Origin: Dicaeum eximium
Lineage: Eukaryota; Chordata; Aves; Passeriformes; Dicaeidae
Assembly (NCBI GenBank): GCA_013396995.1
Contig: VWZP01008273.1
Span: 444,008-508,007 of the forward strand
Direction of reading: 5' to 3'
DNA: 64,000 nt
Shown here: one piece after another, positions 14,701-27,300 of the stretch
Layout: the number at the start of each line of letters is the position of its first letter
Position numbering within the stretch: position 1 is the first letter of the stretch
Made by a program: the position numbers and the translations under genes
The notes under the pieces: generated by a model
What the model was told of the DNA's origin: nothing
What the model saw: the letters and a program-made list of their open reading frames with translations, nothing else
Database searches by the model: none

Positions 14701-17700
14701 CCCCATTATGGTCCCGCCCCAGACAGAGCCCAGGATGGCCCAAAACACTGGTTAGTCACCTATGTCCCATCCTGGAAAGCACCAGCAACTGCAAGTCTCT
14801 GCCATGTAGAGTGGCCACCTCTCTCTGCCTCCCCCTCCTAGGTGGGCACTCCTTGCCCCATGGGTTTGAGGTCTGCAAGAAGCTTTTTCACACCTGAAGT
14901 GCTCCTGACGGGAGGCAGCCAGGTCAGTGGGACCCTCACTGGCTGCATGCCTCCCTGGACAAAGCAGGAACACACTGTTTGATGCTCAACAGCAGGGGAT
15001 GCACTTCATGTGGGAATTCTTTGGCTTCCTCTGTCAGAGAAAACAACAGATCCAATTCATCTCCCAGGATCTTCCCAGTGCTGCCTGGCTGCACAGGCAG
15101 CTGAGACCAGCTCCAGCGTGCCTGGCGCTGTCCCTGGGGACAAGCACAGCTCAGCTGCACTGGGCACGGGCCACAGAGCCCTGCTTCTGCTCACCTGAGC
15201 CCTGGCACCCACTGCAGGGTTCAGGTAACCACAGCAGTGACCTGCGTGGGAAGAGGATGCGAAATGCCACGTGCTGCTCACAGCTGGCTGGTTTTGAAAC
15301 CAATTTAAACACAGCACAAAAAAGGTCACCCCGTTAGAAGAGCACACAGTGACCTTGCGGGTGGCTGGTTTATGAAAAAGTGGCCATGGCTGGGAGCAGA
15401 GACACAGAGGGCATGTCACAAATCCCAGAGGGGCACACATGCCAGGAGAGGGGCACCCCTGAGGGGTCACGGCCAACCCACACCATAGCAAAAGAACAGG
15501 AGTAAAAAAGCAAAGAGCAGCAGACATGACCTATCATGCATGAGCCCCAAACTCCTGTGCTGCCCATTGCCTCACTGAAGGTCTGGGACAGACCAAGCAC
15601 AATCCAAAAATGGGAGAAACTGAGGCTGAGATGGGGTGGGATTGTGTTTGGTGCAAGCCTGAGGAAGAGGAAGGACAGGTGCTTAATACAGCATTTACTT
15701 GTTAAGTTTCTTTTTTCTTAATACTTGACTCTTTACTTAAAAGTTCTTATTCAGGGGTTAAGAATTTCATAGAATTCCCCACATTATGAGTGTTATGCCA
15801 GTGACACCACACCATGACTGCCAGCACCACTGGATCTCAGCACCAGGGATTTGTTACACACCAGACATGGAGCAACAAGCACATTTACAAGTTTCTCAGG
15901 AGTAGCTGGGGCTCCAGGGACCTGGAAATACACAGCAGGGAAGGAAGAGAGCAGATATCCCTGAAGAGAACACCCCCAGACAGCTGGGAAGAGAGGCTCA
16001 GACCTCCCTCCCAGCCCCAAACCCATGGATCTCCTCCTGCTACTGCAAACTGAGCGTCAGGCCCGTGTGATGGGAAGGACACAGACACGCTCTGCTCCCA
16101 GATTTGCAGGAGCATTTCAGTAGGAGGAGATCTCCGGAGGCTGTTTGGTCCAAGTGCAAAGTTAGATCCAGCTCTGTGGAGTGGACACAGCCAAGCTCTG
16201 ACTACAGCTGGCTCCCCAGCAACGCTTCCTGACAGTTTGGGATGCAGGCAGGGTGGGACTGCTCCCTGCATCCCGCCAGCCTCCCACAGGGGTGGCTCAG
16301 CCCCCTGGCTCCCACTGCTGCCCCTGCTGCTGCAGCACAGGGAGGTGACTCATGTGCTGGGAAATGCAAACCCGCACCTTCCCGACAGCGTTCCTGCCGC
16401 GCTCCCGCCAGGCCTCTGCCCACAGCAGCCCACACGCCGGGGAGAGAGCCAGCACCCTGCCCATGCAGGGCACTTCCTCATCGTTCCAACATTCCTGCCT
16501 TCCTCCTAAACTCCAGCCCCTCTGCTGTTCTGCTTTTGATTTCCATCTGCACCCAGCTCTTCCCAGTATGGCAGCGTCGGCGGCGAGCCCAACCTGTGCT
16601 GTGCCAGCGCTCAGCGTACAAGCGCTCCGAGACCACCGGGGCATTTGTGCTGACAGTAGGGTTTGCTTTGCCAACAACACTCTCAGCGATATTTCAGGGT
16701 CACCAGAGCAAAGAGCCCTCAGGGAAATCCCTGAAGGGCTCTTGGCATCAGATGGCAGCCGTGGTGCCACCCGACCTGCAGGCATTCCAGGAGCACTGCC
16801 ACCTGCTCCGCACGCAGCCGCAGCCCCGGCAGGAACAGGTTTGCTTTCTCCAGAAAGCTGGGAGCAGCTGGCAGCTACCCACACAGGAGGCAGAAAACTC
16901 TGAGAACACTTATTTTTCATGAGATAAAAAGCACTCCCTCGGTCACTCACACACATCCACAACTCGGCTATGGATGGATGAGCACAGCCCAGTGGTTTGA
17001 GAGCTGGGATTGCTTCCAGCTCTGCCACAGGGGCTTGCCATCCATCCCAGACAAATCTCATCCTCTCCTTCCCACCCGCTCCTGTCTGTGGCACAGACAC
17101 CACTATTAATTCACCTACCAGGGGTATTATTAATATTATGAATACAATAATTACTGTCACGCAGAGGCATTTGCTTATAATCACAAAGTACTTTGCAGCT
17201 GAAAGATAAACACGTCGTTGTTGGCTGGCATCTGGCAGGCAGGAGGGCATGGCTGCCTTACCAGTGGGATTGACAGCTCCCTCCAAGAGAGGAGAGTGCC
17301 TGCAGGGCAGGCACAGCACACAAGAGCCACTTCCCAGCCCTCCAGCCAGTGCTGTTTTGCTCTATCAGCTGACCTTGGCCACTGACCACCAGCCTGACCA
17401 GTGGCCAACTGGCTCACGAGGGAGGGATCTTCCAGCAGCAGCTCTCTGGGACTCAGCCTGATTGCCCACATGCTGGCCTTAGCTGAAATCCATCAGCTGG
17501 AGGCCTTCATCTTTGGGATCTAAATCCCAAGGCATCAGGATGTGAAACGCTGCTTCCTCCCACCCAGGGAGAGCAGCCCCACCCCTGCTCCCCAAACTCA
17601 TGGCTCAGGCAGGCCTGGGTACCTGCTGGTGAGTGCCTTTGGAGGGGACACAGGGAAAAATACAATCCCTGCAAGCATCATTTTAAACTCAGTGAAAAGG

Positions 17701-18226
17701 CTCTGGTTTAGTGGCATCTCTGTTGCCCAGCACATTAAACTTTTAAGTGGCAGAGACGATCCAGGTTGCTGGGTGGATAGAGGAAGTGAGAGGAGGAGCG
17801 TAATTAACACTAGACCTGTGTTGTTCTCTGAATTACCATGGGGCACAGGCTCCAACCCTGAGTTTCAGAGAGTGGCATCACACCCCTCACCCACCCGCAT
17901 GGACACAAGCAGCCTCTGAGACTGTCCCAGCCCTTCTGGTGCCAGCACAGGCACTGAGCAGGGCCCAGCTTAAATGCTGGGAAGGCAGAGCCATAAAACA
18001 GCGTCTTCTTTCTGTGCTGATGACTCAGGCTCCAGGGGGATGTGATGCCTCCTCACTCCTCAGACACCTCAGCCAGCTCCAAAGGCCCAGCCAAGGTCCC
18101 TTTGTGTTGACACCCACAGGCATCCAACCACCACTCCCACCTCCCCATCTGGTGTGTCCCCCACCCTTCTCCACATGGGGAATGGCTGATCCCCATCCAG
18201 TTTTCCCCTCCAGCAGCACGTGGTAC

Positions 18227-18372
18227 CTTTGGGCCGGGAGTTGTACACTGCAAACATGTTGATGGCCACGAGCTGGAGCATGCGGGTGCTTCCGATGGGA
18301 GGGGGGCTGTGCTGCAGCAGCACCTGGAACTCCCTCAGCACCTCCTCGGCCACCGCAGGGAAAGTCTCCATC
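18227..18372 (-). CDS. SMG6: SMG6 exon 10 (last SMG6 exon in the window)
   Basis: 146 bases, acceptor gtctgcag, donor AAAG|GTACCA. It encodes METFPAVAEEVLREFQVLLQ, then IGSTRMLQLVAINMFAVYN, and ends in a split codon expected to be Asp. Length and phase equal the human exon. Confidence 0.96.
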
Positions 18373-21300
18373 CTGCAGACAGAGAGAGAGGCTGTAGAGA
18401 GCAGGCTGTGCCCTGAGATGTGGGGTGGGAGGTGAGCACAGCTGTCACATCTCCTGAGGAAGGGGAATCCCTGGGTGCTGTCTCCCAGCCAGGAGCTGTG
18501 GGGAATGAAGGTGCAGATTGCTTCCTTAGAGAGGGCAGTGAGGGATTGCTCTGTGACCGACAGGCAGCATTCTTTTGGCAGGAAAACACGGCCTTTATGA
18601 GTCATTTCTGACCAACCATTTTTTTCTACTGACTTCTACCAATCTGGGAGAGGTGCCAAGGGGCCAGCAGCTCACTTGGACCAGGAGCAGCCCATGGGAC
18701 TCCCAAGGCTGCAGCAAAATGCACACACTGGTGCCACATTGCGGATGTGGCAATTCCAGTGCATTGAACGCTGGCCAGAGCGTGCTTCCTCCAGAACTCC
18801 TCGCTGCAACATCGGATCCCGTGGCACCGAGCCCTGTCTCCCCCAGGCTACACACTCCTCAGCACTGTGATTGAGCCCCTAAACTTCATCACTTCGAGCC
18901 CCACAGGACAGGGACTCTCTGACTGGTGGAGCTGCTGACAGTGTCAAAGCTGGAGCGGGTCCCCGCAGCCGCAGCGCCGCTGCCGCGCGTCAGGACACAG
19001 CAGCCCGCGCCCGCGGGGCCACGGCTGGGGATGGGGTGAGCTTTCAACACCACTCACAAGCGCCCACGGAAATCTGACACCTTTATCCTGCTCTTCATCG
19101 CTGAGGGAATTAGCTGAGGCCGCTTATCAAAGCTGTTGGATCCTCAGCATCCTCCCAGCTGAAGTGGGGTGAAAAAATGAAATTATTGCAAAGAGCACAG
19201 TCAAACCCCAAAAATGACTGAGGTGTGGCTGCCCACAACGGTCCTCACCTGGTGACCAATTGGTGACAATCCCATGAAGGCAATTTTTTAACCAAGAAGC
19301 TTCCCAAAACCTTGGGAACTACTGAGGGAGGAGGTCCTCCTGTCCCACTGCCTCTTCTGCAGAGTTGGCTGTATTGATTCTTGTTCCTACACTAGAAAAA
19401 GCCACAGCCAGACCCAGCAGACTGAGTATCTCCCAGAAAGTGCCCACACCAGTTACCAGTGACATTATCAAGTGCCCACATGGGAGTGAGGGAGCCAAAA
19501 CCCACAGAGGGTGAGGCGTCTGGAGCCAGAGCAGGCGACCTCGGGGGCCTCCACAGCAATTTCCTCTATCTTCCCCCCAGGAGATTCAGATCTTGTGATA
19601 CCAGCACGGGCTAGATTAATGAGCCACTTCTGGTAACCCACATGGGTAATTCTGCTGGGCTTCCCCAATGGACTTCAGGACAATGACAGCTTTATTTTTA
19701 AAAACAGAAATGGCTTTCTTCTTAGCCATATTTCATGGGTGCTTTTCATCACCCAGGTCTGCCTACCAGCAGGGTACCCTCTCCCAGGGCACTGTTTGCT
19801 GGAACAGTTCAAAGTCTCTGTTACCTTCCCAAAAACATGGGCTGGAACAGTCTCCTTGTACTTTGTAGCTGTGCAGAATGGAGCAGCTCTGTCAGTACAA
19901 ATGCACTGCTTTCCCTGCAAAAGGCAACTTCCCTGGATTTGGGGCACAGCCAGAGAATTAGAGCTAACTGATTGCTTTTAAAGACTTCCTAATTTTGAGA
20001 AATCTCAGACCACATCCAGGGTATGCAGCAACATCCTCCTAGGGCAGACAGCACTCTGGGGATGGAGGAGCCCTTTGCAGGATGGGTTGTTACTGAGGAG
20101 ATGAAGATTATTGCCATGGAATAACAACAAGAAGGAGTGAAGGCTTCCTTAGCTCCACCACCTGTGCTTTGATACCACAGCACATCTGGAACAGCATGCA
20201 GTAACCCCACTGAGCTCAGAACCAGCAGGTCAGGAGCCGAGCGGAAGCTTTTAATAAATTGCTTACCTGTGGTTTTAGGAGCAAGAGTCCAATTAGGACA
20301 ACATCATCTTTTCCATATTTTTTTCCAGATAAATCACTAAAGATCCTGCCCAAAAAGGACTTGGCTATTCCTCACCTTTTACCTATTTTAAGCACGGAAG
20401 CTGTTTAGCAGGGTTGGACGATTTTCTCTTCCTGTGTCACGGTATTACTTTCTAGTTCCCTTCTAAGTACTTCAGGGCATATTGTATCATTAAACATACT
20501 TGGGTTTTCTAAATGACTGTCCTGGGAAGCAACTGCCTGAAACGCTGCATCTTAATTTCACAAAAGTCTCAGGAGCCAAATGTGCAACTGATCTCTGCTA
20601 CATCCCCATTAATCCCCTGCTGGCATCCGTTCAACCGGAGCTCAACCGCGAGCGCGGCCCCGCAGCGCCGGGGACCAGCAGCTCCCCGGATGCTCTGCCC
20701 TCCAGCACAGACCCCGCACTTCCCAAACCTTCTGTGGGCTCTGGCAGCTCTCCTCCTCTTTTCCTGCAGGCAGCAGGACACCCAGCTCTGCCTCCTTGCT
20801 GCAGGCCAGCCTGGTGGCCCATGAGTGGATAATCAGTGCCTTGTGACTCACGGAGAGATCAACGGTGACACTCAGACACTTGGATCTCCAACAAATCACC
20901 AGCCCCTGCTTCCCTGGTTTTTGTGAAGGGTCCAAAGTGCCCCTCCTGAGTGCTCACCCTTGTAAGCACTGGACACAGAAGTGCTGAGGTGCTGCTGTGT
21001 GGCAGGATCTGAGCCATTCCCAGCAGGGACAAGCTGTCACTTTGTACCCACACTCCCTTTACCTACACAGCCTGGAAAAGGCTTTTCAGCCCTGAGACCT
21101 GCAGCCAGCAGTTCCACAGGAGAATGAAGGAGCCAACAGAGCCCAGGAGACTCTGGTTGCTTCCGAGGCACTGGCAGGCTCAAGCAGAGACCACCACTGC
21201 CAGAGACCCACATGAGGTCTCTCCTCACCAGCTGCTCCCACACAGCAAGGGCCAGTCCAGACCTCAAGCAGAGGCAGCTCCATGGGAAGCCCATCAGCTG

Positions 21301-24300
21301 CAAGGCTGAGCTCTGCCCTCGGGGTCATAAGGGTGTCCCCTGGGCTGGGATCTCAGCCCAGGCTGGGATCAGGCTTGCTTTGCTTCAAGGGGAGCTGTTC
21401 AATTACTTGAAACCCATTTCTGACAGCCACTGCCAAGGGCACTTTGCACAAACCAGTTCCCACAGCCAGGGCAGCTCTCAGCTATGGGGCTTTCACCAAA
21501 ATGGCAGCAAGAAGACGAAGGGCAAGGCTTGTTTTGCCACGCTCTGGATGGCAGCTTTCAGCCACCACATGGATCTGCCTCGATGGCTTTGTGATCCTCA
21601 CAGGCAACAGCCACTGAGAGCTCCAGGAGCCACTTTGGCACTGGGTGAGGGCAATGGAAGAGAGGGGGTTAAACCCAGAAATTCAAGGTGGGGGAGCACA
21701 GTTAGGTGATGGGGGAGAGAGAAAACAGCCTCTAGTCCCTCCTGTGTGTGTGAATCATCTGAGCTCAGCTTCTGCCAGAGGGTCCTGGGGCATGGGCAGG
21801 AATGGGCTTTGAGGTGGGGGAAAGGAAAAGCCCAAGCTCCAGCCAGTGTGGGTTGGAGGGCGGGTAAGGAGAATAAGAACCAGGAGGCCAGGCCTGCAAG
21901 AATTCACACCCTGTGCCCTCAGCTCCAAACACAGCTTAGTTGCTAACAATATTAAATTCCAAAAAGACTTGTAATGTAGGAAAATAAAATAAACATCCTG
22001 CACACTTACCCAATCCTGGTAAACAGCTTCCCATGGGCATGGAGAAAACTGAGGATGAACCTTTTGTTCAGCTGCATGGGAAAAAAAAAAAAAAAAGAAA
22101 AAAAAAGAGAGAGGAGAAAACAATTAAACTCTCTCCTATTTCCTGTGAATTAAGAATGTCCCCAGTGACACAAGAACCTGGCCTGGATGCTGGGGGTGGC
22201 ACTGGAGATGGGAACCAAATGGACATGCCCAAACTCTTACAAACATCATGCACAGAGGCAGAGGCAAGTGCCAAACAGCTGGAGATGGAACCGGAGCTGG
22301 GAGAGGCGGTGGAGACACAGCACCCTCTGCCGGGTCCTGTGATCCTGCACAGGGCTGCTGCACCCCGGCAGCCCCAAACCCCACACCCTGGGCACCCCAA
22401 ACCCACCACCTGCACCCCAGGAACCCAAATCTGATACCTGCACCCCAGGCACCGATAGGCAAAGCTCTCCTCCCCCATCTCACCAACTCAAAACTCAGCA
22501 CAGCCTAAGGAGTTCTGGAAACGGAGTCTCTCAAGGCAGCATTCCTCACTAGCATTCCCATCCACAGAAAAGCAGAACCCCACAACCACCAGCAGCAGCC
22601 TGTTCCGAGCTCCCAACTGTGTCAGAGGCAGAGCAGCAGCTGGACAAGGCAGAGAGGGAGCAGGATGTCCTCCCCAGCACTTTTCTGCAGAGCAGCCAGC
22701 ACAGAGAGCTCAGCAGCAGCACTCACACTTGTTTGTGCCCTGCCAGGAGCAGCTTCCAGAAGCAAAGGAGGGTTGAGGTGATGCTGCACCCCCTCATTTA
22801 TCTGGTGTTAGAGACAGTATTCAGATGTGCCAGCAGCGCCTCTGAGACCCTGCATTCTGAACAGCTGCTGAACTGCCCAGAGAAGCAGTGGATGCCCCAT
22901 TGCTGGAAGTGTTCAAGGCCAGGCTGGATGGGGCTCTGAGCAATCTGCTCCAGTGCAAGCTGTCCCTGCCCACGGCAGGGGGGTTGGAACTAGACGGTCT
23001 TTAAGGTCCCTTCCTACCCAAACCATTCCACGATTCTGTGGACATGGAGCTAAGGGGGCACAGGGGAGCTGGCTGTAGCACACAGCGTGAAGGCAGCTTC
23101 CTGCCCTGCTTTGGTCCCCTGGCTCCAAAACCTGACTTGAGTAATTACTAACTACTGCTCCAGGCCACCTCTGCTCGCTCAGCACAGCTCTGGGCTTTCC
23201 CAGTCCTTAACTACAGGGCTCTGAGGATGGCTGTGGGTGGGTAAGCACTGCCTCAGCCTGGCCCTGGGGGTGGCTGTGTCACAGCAGGAGTGGACTGGCC
23301 TTGCTTTTACCTTCCCCAGAGCAGGAGGTTTTCCTCTCCTGCCTGTGCCTGCACAGCCTCAGCGTGCTGAGAAAAGCCAGGCCCCGAGTGCTGCGAGGGA
23401 GACGCTGACCAGGAGTGACCCAGAGCACCACCACGCTGCTCCAACCCACCCAGGGCTTTTACAGCTTCAACTCCCCCACTTCCACTCACAGGGGGAGGAT
23501 AACATAACCTGGCAGGGCTGTGGCAGTGCCCAGCCAAGAGCTGGGCACACGCCAGAGGACACAGGGCAGGCTCTGACCAGTGCCTCCCAAGCTCTCTGCC
23601 AGGCCTGGCTGCAGGGGACAGCTGTCAGTGCCATCCCAGCTCTGGTGCCACCTCCCACCCCCATTTGCTGAGCCCCTGGGCCCAAGCCATGACTGATGCC
23701 AGCTGCTGTGCACCTTCAGTGAGGTGTAATTAACCCGGCTGCGCTCCCGGAGGATCCATGCAGGAGAATGATGCCCTGCTGCAGAGTCGCTCCTGGGCCA
23801 TGTGCGAGTTTAAACATAAAACCTGTCTCATAAAACAAGCCAGATCAATTAAACTGGCCCCCGCAGCAAGAGGTTCTTGCTTACTCACTATTTTACTGCT
23901 GCCCTAAAGAGCCCTTTCCACTAGAACTCAACTTGATTTGCCACCATTTTATTAACTCTGCAGATGGAACCCAGAAGAGACTGGGGAATACTGGGACAGC
24001 ACAGCAAAGCCCTTATTCATTCTGCCAGTGAAGTCTGGATATAGCTGATTCTTCACCTTAGGGCACTATGGTAATTGAGGGCTTGAAGCCTTTAACAGGA
24101 CCTTTTTTTTTTAGCAACAGCTTGCGGAGGCAAAAAGCTGTTTTGTGACCAGCTCTGGCTGAAATCACAGACCCTGACACAGACACAGCCCAAGGAATCT
24201 AAGGAATCACAGCCCCCAGCTCGGTGCAAGAGCCTTGGTGGGGTGGTGGGCAGTGCTCTGCCCCACAGCAAGATCCTGTGCAAGAGCTGGAGGAGGGGGT

Positions 24301-27300
24301 CCCTGCTCTGCATCCTTTGAGGGGGAATATGGAAAAGAGAAGGAGCTTGTGGCCTGACCCATCTCTACTGGACAGCAACACTCACGGGCAGGCTGCAGGT
24401 GAGGGAAAGAAGAAATTGGGGCAGAAATTTTCCTCCAGCCCCAAAAGTGCTCTGCAATCCCCACACTTTAGTGGCAGTGGGGGAAAACCAAAATTTCCCA
24501 CCTTGAATGGAAAGTGACACCCAGCAGGGACATGCCCAGAGTGTGTCCACAGACACCCAGCTCCAGGAGGGCTTGTCAGGACATTGGCTTCATCCCCATT
24601 TTCTCAGAGCAAGTTTCACGTTCAGCCTTCTCACTCACAATCCCAAGGACTAACCAGTCACACTCCCCAGCAACCAGTACAGAGCTGGGACAGAGATATG
24701 TGCTTACTTGTAATTGTTTTTAGGAAATGTGATGCCTGCCTCTAGGAATGATGCATGTTTCATGCCTCTTGCCAGCTTAAATCACAACGCCAGCAAGCCC
24801 AGGCAGAGCCCTGTGTGCCCCAGGACTGTGGCATCTCAAGCAGGCACCTCACACTTCTTTCACCACTTTTTCTCTCACAGCCTGGAGGTTTTGACAAGCT
24901 CATCACTCAACTTTGGACCTTTCATCTTCGGGTTCACGCAAAGGCCACAGGGCTGCTTTGACTGGGCTTTTCTCTAGATGACTGTTTCCCTACTGACTCA
25001 CCTGTCCCTCAGCCTCTGGGAGCCCTCCCAGCTCCTCCCATCGAACTCAGCTTCTCACGGGGACAGGGAAACAGCGACCTCCATGAGTGGCCTGGCACAG
25101 AGGAGGAAGTTCTGTCACCTGCTGCTCTGCATTCACATGGTGGAGAGGAACACTTCCCAAAAGCGTTGTCAGCATGCTCGCTACCCTGACAGGGCTACCA
25201 TGAGACCTACAACAACTTACTGCCTTCTCCTCACTGATTGTGCAGCCCAAAAGCAGCCCCCTCCATAGATTTCCCAAAAATGGTCCTCATGCCAATATCA
25301 GGATGCCAGACCAGGACTCCCAGTACACTGACACTGCTGCCCTTTGTGGGCAACGCTGCTCCTTGGGACAGAAAACCAAATTTGGATCGTCCCAATTGCT
25401 CACTTGGGAAAAGCCCATCAAGAAAAGTTTATACAACAACAAAACTATGTCAAAAATTGGATTTTGGCCCTTCCAGCTGAAAAGCGGGCATCACCGATAT
25501 GGAAGTTATGAGCATATAGTGAAGGCATTAGTTATAAAAACAAACCAGCTGTCAAGAAGAAGAAGGGGTCCCTGCATACGGTAGTGCCTGAAGCTGAAAA
25601 CAGCTGTTTCAGCTGTCATGAGTCAGCATGTGCAGACAGACTAAATCCACCTGGGAAGAGGCAACCTCACCAGAGGAAGCAGCCCAGTGCTGCTTGGGGA
25701 GCATTCACACACCTCGCCGCCAACCCAACTGGATTTGTTGCCATGGAAGGAATCAACAGTGACTAACAACTTCTCGTGGAGCAGCTAAAAGAGCAGAGAT
25801 AGCAATGGGGCTCAACAGCCAGCTCCAGTCTCCTGGAGGCCGCAGGGAGCACGGCCTGACAGCAACACGGAACCGCTCGGGCAGCTTCGGGAAAGGTCCG
25901 CCCTGCCTCCAGCCAGCAGAGAAGAAAGCAGCATTTAACCTCCAGATATTGCACTGACCACGCTGAAAATGGTGTCCCTCACCCCACCCCAGCAGAGCAA
26001 TGCTGGAAATGCCACCAGAGAGCACGGGAAAAGGAGCGCCATGCTCAGGGCTGGGAAGTCCTGCTGTGCCTGCACCCGTTTGGCTCTGGGCAAGGAGTGA
26101 ACAGAGCTTTGGCACCTGAGCATCAGCCCCAACTGTGAAGGAGGCACCAAATAAGGGAAAGATTGTGGAGAAGCGACTCCTGAGGAAAAAGCGTTTCAAG
26201 TTAAAAATTGTTACTTCAGGTTTGGAAGTAAATTCCAGGATCTGGTCTTTATCAAGCGAGGCAAACTTTCTTCAACATCAGCAAAGCATCTGTGGAGCAG
26301 AAAGCGGTGTCAGAGTCAAAATAGGCTGCAAAAGACAAGTCCATTAATCAAGAGACCAGATGCAAAACTGCCTGTAACAAATGTGCTGTCTCCACTGGAG
26401 GGGAAGGGCCTGGAGCACAGCAGGACATTCTCCTGAGTCTAAGGGTCTCCTCAGTGACAAGGGCTTGGGATACAGACCACAGAGCCACGCAGCTCTGCTC
26501 CAAAACACGTACCACACTCATCCCAAATATTTTCATGGTTTCTTGGGCAGTCAGGCTTTTCCAGGCATAGCCTCCTTGCTGAGAACTGTGTGAAATAACA
26601 TCCAGGCACTCAAAATGTGCCATATTCTCACTCCCAGCTCAAGGGTTAGATATATCACATTAAGATGATTCCTCTTTTTCCACAGGCATCTCTCTCAGAG
26701 CACCCAGTCCAACACTGATACAGAGATTCCTGAAAAGCCCAGGATGCTGCAGTGGGCTACACTGGCAGGATACCAGGAGGAATTTTTACTGCTACAGGTG
26801 TAACCCCACCAAAGTGCTGGTGGAAAGGGTTTTGTGCAAATGGCTACCTACAAAAAGGAGACGAGACAAAAGGGCTGTTAGGATTGTCTGGCATTTTTGC
26901 AGTGTTTACAAGGTACCCACAGAGCTGTGGGCAAATTCCAGCTGGGCTAATTACCATAATCACTTCTCTTCATATACCACCTGCAACCACAAATGGATAC
27001 AGGGCTTGCCTTGGCCGTCTCATGCCATGTGTTTAGTGCAGGTTTCTGCTTAGCAGAGCAATGTCCTGCCCTGAAATGGATTCATTTCTGTAGCAGTAGA
27101 AGCAATTCCATTGAAAATCCTGCTACTTAACATCAGACACTGCACACACATAAAATCCAATTTGCTGTGACACGGAAGAGAGGGAACCCTGATGCATCAT
27201 GGCCTTGAGGCATTAAAAAAATTAATTTACAGGTGAAGAGACACTGAGACACTCCTGCAGCTCCCTGGTCTTTTGCAGTGCAGCAGCTCCAGGACACATC

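Larger units (their letters stand above)
1..18226 (-). other. SMG6: SMG6 intron 10, partial (no coding exon seen)
   Basis: Continuous non-coding sequence downstream of SMG6 exon 10. I looked on the minus strand for the next SMG6 segments (CFSEECRSV, the linker, the PIN domain) and found none. The stretch is mostly C/A-rich unique sequence, with CpG-richer patches near 5640-5880, 6900-7350, 7560-8560 and 9360-9800, AT-rich blocks near 4010-4210 and 14290-14620, and simple repeats listed separately. The block at 4010-4210 resembles an old LINE relic but I could not assign it. Confidence 0.7.

Noticed and set aside
16297..17319. Longest open frame outside known exons, 340 codons, minus strand, with one hydrophobic segment
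   Set aside because: No family resemblance, low-complexity C/G-rich code, and several unrelated frames of similar length occur in the same C-rich intron, so stop-poor composition explains it. Transcript or proteomic evidence would be needed.
1..18226. miR-132/miR-212 cluster or HIC1, which lie near the 3' end of SMG6 in human
   Set aside because: Neither the miR-132 mature sequence nor a HIC1-like zinc-finger exon is present on either strand; they would lie beyond the left edge.
22340..22450. Repeated cacctgcaccccagg-type units near SMG6 exon 9
   Set aside because: The units vary in spacing and sequence; only a loose C-rich repeat, not a defined minisatellite.
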